Source of the DNA: JBFMCC01 sp034435275
Lineage (GTDB): Bacteria > Chloroflexota > Anaerolineae > Anaerolineales > Villigracilaceae
NCBI GenBank assembly: GCA_034435275.1
Contig: DAOTXP010000014.1
Coordinates: 1-64,000, forward strand
Length of the DNA: 64,000 bases
Direction of reading: 5' to 3'
Part shown: in pieces, positions 16,216 through 25,222 of the stretch
Layout of the letters: the number at the start of each line of letters is the position of its first letter
Position numbering within the stretch: position 1 is the stretch's first letter
The notes under the pieces: generated by a model
Databases searched by the model: none
Told to the model about the DNA's origin: nothing
Seen by the model: the letters and a program-made list of their open reading frames with translations, nothing else
Program-made: the position numbers and the translations under genes

Positions 16216-16244
16216 TTGACACAATATGACATTCGTCGTAACAT
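16216..16244 (+). promoter_or_regulatory. Promoter of the rrf2 gene
   Basis: TTGACA (16216-16221), 17 bp, TAACAT (16239-16244). The predicted start near 16251 leaves a leader of about 80 nt before ATG 16332. Confidence 0.55.
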
Positions 16245-16331
16245 TTTTGTGACAAATGAAACGTGTTTTCTGTACAACAACTCTTACAATAAAAGTAATC
16301 GTTTACCAATTTCGTCAGGGTTTCTCCAGCC

Positions 16332-16790
16332 ATGATACGCATCAACCGACAAACCGATTATGCCATCCGAGTAGTACTCGCCCTCTCCAAGCGCGGACAG
16401 GGGGTGCGGGTTCCAACAGCGCAGATTCAGCAGGAGATGCTTATTCCGCCGGCGTTTTCACAGCGCATCGTGGCCGACTTGGCGCGGGGTCATTTCATTC
16501 TGACGTTCCCGGGCCGGGACGGGGGACTCTCGCTTGCCCATCCCCCACATGAGATTAACCTGCGGCAGATAGTGGAGTATTTCGAGGGGCCCTTGCTCGT
16601 TTCAGAATGTTTACTGCAAAAAGGAGATTGTCCGTTCGATACGAAATGCCCGGTGCGTTGCCGCTGGGGACGATTGCAATCGGTGATCCTGCACGAATTG
16701 GAAAGCATCACGTTTGATCAGCTGGCAGAAGAAGCCGGGGCGCTGGATACCGTACTCTCGGAGGGCAGTCCAGCCCGGCTCCCGATTTGA
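16332..16790 (+). CDS. Rrf2-family Fe-S regulator
   Basis: A 152-residue transcription regulator with an N-terminal winged helix (Arg-Gln-Thr-Asp-Tyr-Ala-Ile-Arg at 6-13). Four cysteines at 93, 100, 106 and 110 lie in the loop where NsrR/IscR-type proteins bind an Fe-S cluster. That cluster would let it sense oxygen, NO or Fe-S status. It stands directly upstream of cydA in the same direction, so the bd oxidase genes are its likely target. Most similar to the general Rrf2 group; I cannot assign NsrR, IscR or RsrR. Confidence 0.88.
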   Translation: MIRINRQTDYAIRVVLALSKRGQGVRVPTAQIQQEMLIPPAFSQRIVADLARGHFILTFPGRDGGLSLAHPPHEINLRQIVEYFEGPLLVSECLLQKGDCPFDTKCPVRCRWGRLQSVILHELESITFDQLAEEAGALDTVLSEGSPARLPI

Positions 16791-16866
16791 GGCGAGGAGG
16801 AGTCATCTGACAAGACGATACACAATCCATTCTTCAACCAATAAACTTTTCAAAGGAGATTGATTT

Positions 16867-18255
16867 ATGGATCCAATCACACTTTCAAGGTGGCAGTTCG
16901 GCCTGACGACCGTCTACCACTTCCTGTTCGTCCCGTTGACGCTTGGCATGGGGTGGTTCGTCGCGTATATGCAAACGCGCTATTACCAGACGCGGGACGA
17001 GGAATACCGCAAGATGGCAAAGTTCTGGGGTAAGTTGTTCCTGATCAACTTCGCCATCGGCGTCGTGACCGGCATCGTGCAGGAATTCCAGTTCGGCATG
17101 AACTGGTCGGAATATTCCCGCTACGTGGGCGACATCTTCGGCGCGCCGCTGGCGGTGGAAGCCCTGCTGGCGTTCTTCATGGAATCGACCTTCCTCGGCA
17201 TCTGGATCTTCGGCGAGGGACGCGTCCCCGAGAAAGTACATCTGGCTTCGATCTGGCTGGTCGCCATCGGCTCGAACCTGTCCGCGCTTTGGATTCTGCT
17301 AGCCAACGGCTGGATGCAGCACCCGGTAGGATTCGTGGTCAACGAGGTCACCGGCCGCGCCGAACTGGTGAATTTCTTCGCCCTGATCGGCAACCCGAAG
17401 GGCTGGCTGTTCTTCTGGCACACGATTGCCTCGGGCTTTGCCACGGCTGCGTTCCTGATCCTGGGCGTGAGCGCGTACCACATCATCCGCAAACAGAACG
17501 TGGACCTGTTCAAGCGCTCGTTCCAGATGGCGGCGCTGGTCGGCTTGATCGCCAGTGTCTTCGTCTTTCTCGGCGGCCACACAAACGGCCAGTACATGTA
17601 TGAGACCCAGCCGATGAAGTTCGCGGCCATCGAAGCCCACTGGGAGACCTCCCAGCCCGCAGATTTTTCCATCCTCACCATCGGCGACTTGAGCGGCAAG
17701 CGCGAGGTCTGGTCGTGGCGTATGCCCCGCGTGCTGAGTTTCCTCGCCTGCAACAACTTCGACTGCGAAGTGCGCGGCGTGTACGACATCCAGGCGGAAT
17801 ACGAGGCGGCTTACGGCCCCGGCGATTACATCCCCCTGATGGTTATCACCTACTGGACCTTCCGCTTTATGATGGCCATCGGCTTCATCATGATCCTGGT
17901 ATCGGCCATCGCCCTGTGGAACGCCATGCGCAACCGCGTCGAAGGCTCGAAACTGCTCCGCTGGCTGCCCGCCATGATCGCCCTGCCCTACATCGCCAAC
18001 ATGAGCGGCTGGATCCTGACCGAAATGGGACGCCAGCCGTGGATCGTGCAGGGACTGCTCAAGGTGCAGGACGCGGTCTCTCCGAACCTCACTACGGTTG
18101 ACCTGCTCATTTCGCTCATCGGCTACGTCGCGGTCTACGGCGCGCTGGCTGGAGCGATGTTCCACCTGATGAAAAAATATGCCATCGCAGGCCCCGATGC
18201 CGCCATGCACGAATCGGTTGACGCGGCTCCCGCCGCCGTCGGCGCGCAAGACTAA
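16867..18255 (+). CDS. cydA: Cytochrome bd ubiquinol/menaquinol oxidase subunit I
   Basis: Membrane subunit carrying hemes b558, b595 and d, which oxidises quinol and reduces O2 with high affinity without pumping protons. The 462-residue protein shows His18 in Val-Tyr-His-Phe-Leu as a heme ligand, His near 185 in Phe-Trp-His-Thr and Met near 335 in Phe-Arg-Phe-Met-Met as the b558 ligands. Gly-Arg-Gln-Pro-Trp marks the end of the quinol loop, which is of the short type. AAAGGAG precedes ATG 16867. It lies 14 bp upstream of cydB. Confidence 0.97.
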   Translation: MDPITLSRWQFGLTTVYHFLFVPLTLGMGWFVAYMQTRYYQTRDEEYRKMAKFWGKLFLINFAIGVVTGIVQEFQFGMNWSEYSRYVGDIFGAPLAVEALLAFFMESTFLGIWIFGEGRVPEKVHLASIWLVAIGSNLSALWILLANGWMQHPVGFVVNEVTGRAELVNFFALIGNPKGWLFFWHTIASGFATAAFLILGVSAYHIIRKQNVDLFKRSFQMAALVGLIASVFVFLGGHTNGQYMYETQPMKFAAIEAHWETSQPADFSILTIGDLSGKREVWSWRMPRVLSFLACNNFDCEVRGVYDIQAEYEAAYGPGDYIPLMVITYWTFRFMMAIGFIMILVSAIALWNAMRNRVEGSKLLRWLPAMIALPYIANMSGWILTEMGRQPWIVQGLLKVQDAVSPNLTTVDLLISLIGYVAVYGALAGAMFHLMKKYAIAGPDAAMHESVDAAPAAVGAQD

Positions 18256-18269
18256 TACGGAGGCTCAAC

Positions 18270-19310
18270 ATGTCTTACGAATTTCTCCAAATCCTTTGGT
18301 TCATCCTGATCGCCGTCCTGTGGATCGGCTTCTACTTCCTCGAAGGTTTCGACTTCGGCGTGGGCATGCTCCTGCCCTTCCTGGGCAAAAAGGATGAAGA
18401 ACGCCGCGCCATCATCAACACCATCGGCTCGGTCTGGGACGGGAACGAGGTCTGGCTCCTCACCGCAGGCGGCGCGACCTTCGCGGCCTTCCCGCACTGG
18501 TACGCCACCATGTTCAGCGGCTTCTACCTGCCTCTGTTCCTCCTGCTGGTGGGACTGATCCTGCGCGGCATCTCCTTCGAGTACCGCTCGAAGAACGCCG
18601 ACCCGAAATGGCGCTCCCGCTTCGACTGGATGATCGCCGTTGGCTCCTTCCTCGCTTCCCTCCTGCTGGGCACCGCCTTCGCCAATCTTGCCAAAGGCGT
18701 ACCCATCGGCGCGGACATGAACTACGTCAGCCCGAACGGCATCATGACCACCCTCGGCCTGCTCAATCCATACGGCCTGATCGGCGGCCTGACAACGGTG
18801 GCGGTCTTCCTCCTGCACGGCGCCAACTTTCTGACCCTCAAACTGGATGGCGACCTTCGCGAACGCGCCCGCGCCTTCGCGAAGAAAATCTACATCTTCG
18901 CCGCGGTCATGGTGGTCTTGCTGGCAGTCACCACCTACATCTACACCGACATCCTGACCAAGATCGGCATCAACCCTGGCATCACCCCCATCCTCTCACT
19001 GGCAGCCCTGCTGGTCTCCATCTACTTCATCAACCGCAAAATGGAAGGCTGGGCGTTCATTACCGTGTCGCTGCACATCGTGTTGACGCAGATTGCCTTC
19101 TTCACACTGATGTTCCCGCGCGTGATGATTTCCAGTCTCAATCCCGAATGGAGCCTCACCATCTACAACGCCTCGTCCTCGCAATACACGCTCACGGTCA
19201 TGTCAATCGTCGCCCTGATCTTCGTCCCCATCGTGCTTGCCTACCAGGGCTGGACCTACTACATGTTCCGCAAGCGCATCAGCGCCGACAAGAAGACGCT
19301 CGTCTATTAA
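18270..19310 (+). CDS. cydB: Cytochrome bd oxidase subunit II
   Basis: Partner membrane subunit of CydA. The 346-residue protein has the family start Phe-Leu-Gln-Ile-Leu-Trp-Phe and Gly-Phe-Asp-Phe-Gly-Val-Gly, and Gly-Asn-Glu-Val-Trp-Leu in the first half, with about eight membrane helices. CGGAGG precedes ATG 18270. Followed, after a repeat-filled spacer, by cydDC. No CydX-type small subunit was recognised. Confidence 0.96.
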   Translation: MSYEFLQILWFILIAVLWIGFYFLEGFDFGVGMLLPFLGKKDEERRAIINTIGSVWDGNEVWLLTAGGATFAAFPHWYATMFSGFYLPLFLLLVGLILRGISFEYRSKNADPKWRSRFDWMIAVGSFLASLLLGTAFANLAKGVPIGADMNYVSPNGIMTTLGLLNPYGLIGGLTTVAVFLLHGANFLTLKLDGDLRERARAFAKKIYIFAAVMVVLLAVTTYIYTDILTKIGINPGITPILSLAALLVSIYFINRKMEGWAFITVSLHIVLTQIAFFTLMFPRVMISSLNPEWSLTIYNASSSQYTLTVMSIVALIFVPIVLAYQGWTYYMFRKRISADKKTLVY

Positions 19311-19319
19311 GTTCGTTTG

Positions 19320-19432
19320 CACGTTTGAAGGTTTGAACGTTGGAAGGTTGACGGGGTATACTCGCTTCAACCTTCCAACCTTTTAACTTGCCAACCTTCG
19401 ACCTTTAACTTTTGACCTTTGACTCAAATCTC
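19320..19432. repeat. Degenerate short-word repeat and stem in the cydB-cydDC spacer
   Basis: The spacer is almost entirely variants of a 6-8-base word (AACCTTCC/ACCTTTG/TTGAAGG). GTTGGAAGGTTGA (19339-19351) pairs exactly with TCAACCTTCCAAC (19367-19379). TATACT (19357-19362) in the loop could be a -10 box. It could act as a terminator or processing stem between the two genes. Confidence 0.6.
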
Positions 19433-22400
19433 ATGCACCGCCGCCTCCTGATCCTCACCCGCGACACGCGCCTTCCCCTCCTTTCCACGATTCTCTCTGG
19501 ACTTCTGGCTGGCTGGCTGACCATTGGACAGGCCTGGCTCCTCAGCAGTGTGATCAACGCGGTCTTTCTCGAGGGACAGAATCTGGCGCAAGTGACAAGT
19601 CCGCTCGCGTTGATCCTCACCATCATCGGCGGACGCGCTCTGCTGACATGGCTTAACGAGGTCTCGGCCAACGCGGTCGCGGTGAAAATCAAAACCGACC
19701 TGCGCGAGCGCCTCTTCGCGCATATCCTCCGCCTCGGTCCCGCCTATGCGCGCGGACAACGCACAGGCGAACTCACCGCCGCCGCGGTCGAAGGAATCGA
19801 AGCGCTGGACTCGTATTTCAGCCAGTACCTGCCGCAACTGGTTGTCACTGCACTCGTCCCCATTTCCATTTTATTTTTCGTCTTCCCCATTGACCTGCTC
19901 ACGGGCTTCGTCTTCCTCCTCACCGCGCCGCTGATTCCCTTCTTCATGATCATGATCGGCAAAGGCGCGGAGATCGTCACCAAACGCCAATATGAGACCC
20001 TGCGCCTGCTCAGCGCCCATTTCCTCGACAGTTTGCAGGGACTGACCACCCTCAAACTCTTCGGCCAGTCGAAAGCCCACGCCAAAAACATCGCCAACGT
20101 CAGCGATCGGTTCCGAGAGGTGACATTGAACGTTTTACGCATTACGTTTTTGTCCGCCCTCGCCCTCGAACTACTGGCCACCCTCAGCACCGCCATCGTC
20201 GCCGTGGAGATCGGCTTCCGCCTCCTTTACAACCGAATGGAATTCCAGCCTGCGCTCTTCCTGCTCGTCCTCGCGCCCGAATTCTACATGCCTCTGCGCG
20301 CCCTCGGCGCAAGGTTCCACGCCGGGATGTCGGGAACAACAGCGGCGAAACGAATTTACGAAATATTGGATACGCCCATTCCTGCGTCAAAGGTCACAGG
20401 TCAAATGTCACAAGTTTCCGACCTTCAACCTTCGACCTTTGACCTTCGACTTGAAAACGTCTCCTTCACCTACCCCCACGAATCGGCGCCCGCCCTCGAA
20501 AACATCAACCTGACCATTCAACACGGCCAGCACATCGCCCTCGTCGGCAAAACGGGAGCGGGAAAATCCACGCTCGTCCATTTGCTGTTGGGATTTATCC
20601 AGCCTTCGTCTGGTGAAATTCGAATACAGGTAGACACGGAGACAGGTACACAGGTAGACAGGTACACAGGTACACGATCGCCAACCGACCTTCATCTTTC
20701 ATCTTTCATCCTTCATCCTTCATTCATCGCCTGGGTCCCCCAACGCCCCCACCTCTTCCATGACACCATCGCCGCCAACATCCGTCTTGGCAAACCCGAT
20801 GCCACCGACGAGGAAGTCATTCACGCCGCCAAAGCCGCGCACCTGCACGACTTCATTGAAACCCTCCCCGACAAATACGAGACCGTCATCGGCGAAGGCG
20901 GCGCGCGTCTCTCCAGCGGACAGGCCCAGCGCCTCGCCCTCGCCCGTGCCTTCCTCGTGGACGCTCCTCTCCTTCTCCTCGACGAACCCACCTCCAGCCT
21001 CGACCCTGAGACCGAATCCCTCCTCGAAGAATCCACCCGCCGCCTCATGCAGGGACGCACCGTCCTCACCATCGCGCATCGCCTCAACACCATCTTCCGC
21101 GCCGACCAAATCATTGTCCTCGATGAAGGCAAAATCGTCGAACAAGGCGCGCATGGGGAACTCATACAACAAAAGGGTGTGTACGCGGAGATGGTAAAAA
21201 CGTATCAAGGTGAAAATACAGAGTCAAAAGTCGAAAATCAAAAGTCGGGGGCTTCCGACCTGCGACCTGCGACCTGCGACCGCCAATTACCCATCACTAA
21301 TTACCAATTACCGTCCAATCCCCAATTACCAATCGCCAATTACCAATCGTCAATCGTCAATCGTAAATCCCAAATCCTCCCCCGCCTCCTCGCCTTCCTC
21401 GAGGGCAACTGGCATCTCGTGGCCCTCTCCATCCTGCTCGGCGCGGGGACCATCGGCGCCAGCATCGCGCTCATGGGCACCTCCGCATGGCTCATCTCCA
21501 CTGCCGCGCTACATCCCTCGATTGCCGATCTCGGCGTCTCGGTCGTCGGCGTACGATTCTTCGGCATTGCCCGCGCCGTCTTCCGCTATACAGAGCGCCT
21601 CGTCTCGCACGATGTCACATTTCGATTACTTTCACACCTGCGCGTCTGGTTCTACGAAAAACTGGAACCCCTCGCTCCCGCCCGCCTGATGGAGTTTCGC
21701 GCCGGCGACTTGCTGGCGCGCATCGTCGGCGATGTGGAGACGCTGGAAAACTTCTACGTGCGCGTCGTCTCCCCGCCGCTGACTGCCGCCCTCGTTGGCC
21801 TCTTCACCGCCCTCTTTCTCGCCTCATTCGACCCCGCGCTGGCTCCCGTTTACCTGACCTTTTTCCTCGCCCTCGGCCTGTTCCTGCCCCTCCTCGCGCA
21901 GACAACCAGCCGCCGTCCCGCCGCGCAGACCATCTCCCTGCGCGCCGACCTCCACTCCCGCCTCGTGGACGGCATCCAGGGCATGGCCGACCTGCTTGCC
22001 TATGGCCGCGGCGGAGAACGACTGAAGCAAATTGCATCCACAAGCAACAACTACGGCAACGCCCAACGCCGCATGGCGCGCGTGACAGGCATCCATTCCG
22101 CCCTTTCCACTCTGCTGACCAACCTCGGCATGTGGACGGTGCTTTATTTGTGCATCCCGCTGGCCGTATCGGGTGAACTGGCTGGCCCCATGCTTGCCTC
22201 ATTGACTCTGCTGACCTTCGCCTCCTTCGAAGCCGTCACTCCCCTGCCCCTCGCCGCGCAGATGTGGAACGCCTCGCGCGAGGCAGCAAAGCGATTGTTT
22301 GAGGCCGTGGATACGCAGCCAGTGATCAGTGATCGGTTATCAGCGCCCAGTGAACAACCGCAGAGCGCCAATTACCAATTACAAATTACCGACTTGACAT

Positions 22401-23110
22401 TCACCTACCCCAACACCTCCACCCCCGCCCTCGACCGCGTGACCTTCGACCTTCAACCCGGCAAGTCCATCGCCATCGTCGGGCCGAGCGGCGCCGGGAA
22501 GAGTACGATCGCCAATCTACTGCTGCGCTTTTGGGAGTACGAGTCGGGCGAGATCCGTTTGGGCGGCGAATCGCTCCAAGCGCTGAATCAGGACGAGGTC
22601 CGCGCGCGAATCGGGCTCATCTCGCAGAACGCGTATTTCTTCAACGCATCCGTCCGCGAGAATTTGCGCTTCGCGCGGCGCGGGGTCACGCAGGAGGAGA
22701 TCGAGGAGGCGGCGCGGTCCGCGCAAATTCACGATTTTATTTTGAGCCTGCCGAAGGGCTACGATACATTGATCGGCGAGCAGGGACTCAGACTCTCGGG
22801 CGGCGAACGTCAGCGGCTGGCGATTGCGCGCGCCATCATTAAAGACGCGCCGATTTTGATTTTGGACGAACCCACCGCCAACCTCGACGCGTTGACCGAA
22901 AAACAAATTCTCGAAACCCTGTTCGCCTTGATGAAGCGCAAGACATCCCTGCTCATCACCCACCGCCTGGTGGGGTTGGAAAATGTGGATGAAATTCTCG
23001 TGCTGCATCATGGCCGCATCGTCGAACGCGGCGCGCAGGCGGATTTGCTGGCGCGCGGCAGGTTGTACCGCAGATTGTGGGATTTGCAAAATCGCATCTT
23101 TGAGGCATAA
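19433..23110 (+). CDS. cydDC: Fused CydD-CydC ABC exporter
   Basis: A single 1225-residue polypeptide joins the two halves of the CydDC transporter, which exports glutathione/cysteine (or handles heme) and is needed to assemble cytochrome bd. Order: CydD membrane domain (1-310), NBD1 (Walker A Gly-Lys-Thr-Gly-Ala-Gly-Lys-Ser near 370; signature Leu-Ser-Ser-Gly-Gln; Leu-Asp-Glu-Pro), linker (591-648), CydC membrane domain (649-955), NBD2 (Gly-Pro-Ser-Gly-Ala-Gly-Lys-Ser near 1016; Leu-Ser-Gly-Gly-Glu). Fused forms occur in Actinobacteria. Here four low-complexity DNA tracts are inserted in frame, one inside NBD1 between Walker A and the Q-loop. ATG 19433 is preferred to TTG 19412, which lies in repeat DNA. 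Confidence 0.93.
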   Translation: MHRRLLILTRDTRLPLLSTILSGLLAGWLTIGQAWLLSSVINAVFLEGQNLAQVTSPLALILTIIGGRALLTWLNEVSANAVAVKIKTDLRERLFAHILRLGPAYARGQRTGELTAAAVEGIEALDSYFSQYLPQLVVTALVPISILFFVFPIDLLTGFVFLLTAPLIPFFMIMIGKGAEIVTKRQYETLRLLSAHFLDSLQGLTTLKLFGQSKAHAKNIANVSDRFREVTLNVLRITFLSALALELLATLSTAIVAVEIGFRLLYNRMEFQPALFLLVLAPEFYMPLRALGARFHAGMSGTTAAKRIYEILDTPIPASKVTGQMSQVSDLQPSTFDLRLENVSFTYPHESAPALENINLTIQHGQHIALVGKTGAGKSTLVHLLLGFIQPSSGEIRIQVDTETGTQVDRYTGTRSPTDLHLSSFILHPSFIAWVPQRPHLFHDTIAANIRLGKPDATDEEVIHAAKAAHLHDFIETLPDKYETVIGEGGARLSSGQAQRLALARAFLVDAPLLLLDEPTSSLDPETESLLEESTRRLMQGRTVLTIAHRLNTIFRADQIIVLDEGKIVEQGAHGELIQQKGVYAEMVKTYQGENTESKVENQKSGASDLRPATCDRQLPITNYQLPSNPQLPIANYQSSIVNRKSQILPRLLAFLEGNWHLVALSILLGAGTIGASIALMGTSAWLISTAALHPSIADLGVSVVGVRFFGIARAVFRYTERLVSHDVTFRLLSHLRVWFYEKLEPLAPARLMEFRAGDLLARIVGDVETLENFYVRVVSPPLTAALVGLFTALFLASFDPALAPVYLTFFLALGLFLPLLAQTTSRRPAAQTISLRADLHSRLVDGIQGMADLLAYGRGGERLKQIASTSNNYGNAQRRMARVTGIHSALSTLLTNLGMWTVLYLCIPLAVSGELAGPMLASLTLLTFASFEAVTPLPLAAQMWNASREAAKRLFEAVDTQPVISDRLSAPSEQPQSANYQLQITDLTFTYPNTSTPALDRVTFDLQPGKSIAIVGPSGAGKSTIANLLLRFWEYESGEIRLGGESLQALNQDEVRARIGLISQNAYFFNASVRENLRFARRGVTQEEIEEAARSAQIHDFILSLPKGYDTLIGEQGLRLSGGERQRLAIARAIIKDAPILILDEPTANLDALTEKQILETLFALMKRKTSLLITHRLVGLENVDEILVLHHGRIVERGAQADLLARGRLYRRLWDLQNRIFEA
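20394..20455 (+). repeat. In-frame degenerate repeat in cydDC (CydD linker)
   Basis: Tandem variants of ACCTTCGACC/ACCTTTGACC, preceded by GTCACAGGTC-like words. It codes for a Ser/Thr/Asp/Gln-rich stretch between the CydD membrane domain and its nucleotide-binding domain. Confidence 0.65.
20627..20725 (+). repeat. In-frame degenerate repeat inside CydD NBD1
   Basis: Tandem words of ACAGGT/AGACAGGTAC type followed by TTCATC/CTTTCATC words. It replaces the segment of NBD1 between the Walker A helix and the Gln-containing Q-loop (Trp-Val-Pro-Gln). The frame is kept. Confidence 0.7.
21206..21375 (+). repeat. In-frame degenerate repeats in the CydD-CydC linker
   Basis: Runs of AGTCAAAA-, GCGACCT- and CCAATTA-type words in tandem, coding for an Asn/Gln/Ser/Tyr-rich linker of about 55 residues. 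This is the longest tract and marks the fusion point. Confidence 0.75.
22318..22400 (+). repeat. In-frame degenerate repeat in the CydC linker
   Basis: GATCAGT words and CCAATTAC words in tandem, coding for a polar linker between the CydC membrane domain and NBD2. The CCAATTAC word is shared with the tract at 21206-21375. Confidence 0.65.
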
Positions 23111-23142
23111 TTTGCCCATCACCTATATTGTGGAGGGCTGGA

Positions 23143-23709
23143 ATGACCAAAAGCCGAAAACAGCGCAAGGCCAAAAAACTAGCGCGCGGACAAGCTAAAA
23201 AGGACGCCAAACCTTTGGTTGCCAGGAGAGGCTCGCGCGTGTGGTCGTTCAACCACTTTCGCTCGGTTGTGCTTACCCGCCTGCTCGATGACCTCTATAA
23301 TCTGGAGCAAAGTGGAATCAAGGACGAGTATTGCCAGAAGATCACCGCGGCGCTGAACTACTTCGGAAATGCCGCCACGGACATCCCTTCGGCCGCTCCG
23401 CTCCTGGGACCCATCTACAAGGATATCGAGAAATTCACGGAACTTTACCAGAGATGGAACGACGTGAAAGGAAAGGATGCAGATAAAGTGGAGGAGCGCC
23501 GCGCTCTGCGCCTGAAACTGAAAGCCCAGCGTCACCACATCACCAACAAGGCGCGTAAATTGCAGGTCGCTATTGACGAGAAACTGGATGCAAAACTGCT
23601 CGAGGCAGGTTACCAGGCCTTGGCGGGATTGATCACGGCCGTGCCCGACCTGTTCAGCGGACTTGGCAAAGCCTTAACCGCCTATGCAAAACGAGGCGGC
23701 ACTTCCTGA
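23143..23709 (+). CDS. Hypothetical protein with basic N-terminus
   Basis: A 188-residue protein of no family I recognise. The first ~35 residues are very basic (Lys/Arg-rich), and the rest is predicted helical with an Asp/Glu/Lys-rich middle containing repeated Arg-Arg-Ala-Leu-Arg-Leu-Lys. There is no signal peptide or membrane segment, so nucleic-acid or ribosome binding is conceivable. ATG 23143 has GGAGGG upstream, and TATATT (23124-23129) is a possible -10. It stands between cydDC and rho. Confidence 0.6.
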   Translation: MTKSRKQRKAKKLARGQAKKDAKPLVARRGSRVWSFNHFRSVVLTRLLDDLYNLEQSGIKDEYCQKITAALNYFGNAATDIPSAAPLLGPIYKDIEKFTELYQRWNDVKGKDADKVEERRALRLKLKAQRHHITNKARKLQVAIDEKLDAKLLEAGYQALAGLITAVPDLFSGLGKALTAYAKRGGTS

Positions 23710-23718
23710 GAAACCTGC

Positions 23719-23747
23719 TTGCATCACCCGAATGAGCGTGCTATAAT
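23719..23747 (+). promoter_or_regulatory. rho promoter
   Basis: TTGCAT (23719-23724), 17 bp, TATAAT (23742-23747). The start point near 23754 gives a leader of about 190 nt before the rho ATG. Rho is commonly autoregulated in its leader, so the long leader may matter; this is inference. Confidence 0.65.
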
Positions 23748-23944
23748 GCAGTCAACATCCCCGATTCTTTACAACCCAGACTCGCCCCGTTTTTGCAGGC
23801 CTGCCTCCTTGCCGGGTCGCGAGCCACCCCACTAAATTTGAAAGAAATTCCCTCATCACACAATCTCTGAATCGAAACTTCCGCCCATGCCTGGGGGCAT
23901 AGGCCATCTTGACATTCCCAACTCAAACCCAAGTGGAAGGAAAC

Positions 23945-25222
23945 ATGAACATTCTCGAACTCGAAAACGAACCTCTGGCAAAACTGCGCGCCCTCGGCAG
24001 AGACCTGAACGTCCAGAATGCAAATCGCATGAAAAAGGAAGCCTTAATCATACGCATTCGTCAGGCTGAAGCCGAAAAGGAGGGCGTCGAAGTGCGCGGC
24101 GGAATCCTCGAGATCATGAACGAGGGCATCGGCTTCCTGCGTTCCGAGAACTACCGCATCAGCGATACCGACGTGTACGTCTCGCAGGCACAACTCCGCC
24201 GCTACGACCTGCGTTCGGGAGACCTGATCATCGGGCCGGCGCGTCCGCCGCGTGAGTCGGAACGTCATTACGGCCTGCTCAAAGTCGAGACGGTCAACGG
24301 CGTGGACCCCGAGGAGGCGCGCCGCAGACCGAACTTCGAAAACCAGACCCCGATCTTCCCGGACCAGCGGTTCGACCTCGAGACGAATCACGACTCGCTG
24401 GCCCCGCGCATGATCAACCTGATCGCACCCATCGGCCGCGGCCAGCGCGGACTCATCGTCTCGCCACCCAAAGCGGGGAAAACAACCATCCTGAAGCAAA
24501 TCGCCAATTCGATTTCAACCAAATATCCGGACGTTCACCTGATGGTCGCATTGATCGGCGAGCGCCCCGAGGAAGTGACCGACATGGATCGCTCCGTGGA
24601 CGCCGAGGTCATCGCCTCCACCTTCGACGAGCCGGTCACCTCGCACGTCCGCACCGCCGAGATCGCATTAGACCGGGCTAAGCGCCTGGTGGAGATCGGC
24701 CGCCACGTGGTAATCTTAATGGACTCGATCACCCGCCTGGCGCGCGCTTACAATTTGGTCGTCAACCCGTCCGGCCGCACACTTTCGGGCGGCATGGATC
24801 CCTCGGCGTTGTACCCGCCGAAACGTTTCTTCGGCGCGGCGCGTAACATCGAAGAAGGCGGTTCGCTGACCATCATCGCCACCTGCCTCGTGGACACCGG
24901 CTCACGGTTGGATGATGTCGTCTATGAAGAGTTCAAAGGCACTGGCAACATGGAACTGCACCTCAGCCGCCGATTGCAGGAACGCCGCATCTTCCCGGCT
25001 GTGGACATCGAGCGCTCGTCCACCCGCCGCGAAGATCTTCTGCTCGGCCCCGACCTGCTTCAGCGTGTCTGGCTCATGCGCCGCATGTACATTCAGATGA
25101 CGGCGCCGCAACCGCAGGGCGCGGGCATGGATCCCGCCGTGGCCACCGAGGCGATCATCAACCGCATGATCAAGTCGCGCAACAACGAGGAGTTCCTCAA
25201 GACGCTCACCGACGATCTATGA
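23945..25222 (+). CDS. rho: Transcription termination factor Rho
   Basis: Hexameric RNA helicase that ends transcription at untranslated RNA. The 425-residue protein has the N-terminal helical and cold-shock RNA-binding domains (Gly-Ile-Leu-Glu-Ile; Gly-Phe-Leu-Arg near 60-70), Walker A Pro-Pro-Lys-Ala-Gly-Lys-Thr-Thr at about 175, and Walker B Val-Ile-Leu-Met-Asp-Ser-Ile-Thr-Arg-Leu-Ala-Arg. The Q/R-loop region Gly-Thr-Gly-Asn-Met-Glu-Leu follows. ATG 23945 follows GGAAGG; TTG 23909 is rejected. The stop overlaps the next start by ATGA. Confidence 0.97.
   Translation: MNILELENEPLAKLRALGRDLNVQNANRMKKEALIIRIRQAEAEKEGVEVRGGILEIMNEGIGFLRSENYRISDTDVYVSQAQLRRYDLRSGDLIIGPARPPRESERHYGLLKVETVNGVDPEEARRRPNFENQTPIFPDQRFDLETNHDSLAPRMINLIAPIGRGQRGLIVSPPKAGKTTILKQIANSISTKYPDVHLMVALIGERPEEVTDMDRSVDAEVIASTFDEPVTSHVRTAEIALDRAKRLVEIGRHVVILMDSITRLARAYNLVVNPSGRTLSGGMDPSALYPPKRFFGAARNIEEGGSLTIIATCLVDTGSRLDDVVYEEFKGTGNMELHLSRRLQERRIFPAVDIERSSTRREDLLLGPDLLQRVWLMRRMYIQMTAPQPQGAGMDPAVATEAIINRMIKSRNNEEFLKTLTDDL

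Larger units (their letters stand above)
16022..16331. other. Divergent ctaA-rrf2 regulatory region
   Basis: 310 bases without a gene. It holds the rrf2 promoter (16216-16244), overlapping stems at 16141-16174, and presumably the ctaA promoter near 16022-16100. No riboswitch is recognised. Confidence 0.45.

Noticed and set aside
19412..19432. TTG start for cydDC
   Set aside because: The codons lie in repeat DNA; ATG 19433 starts the CydD-like sequence.
23755..23944. Structured RNA or riboswitch in the rho leader
   Set aside because: No clear stem pattern beyond GC-rich pairs; only a long leader is supported.
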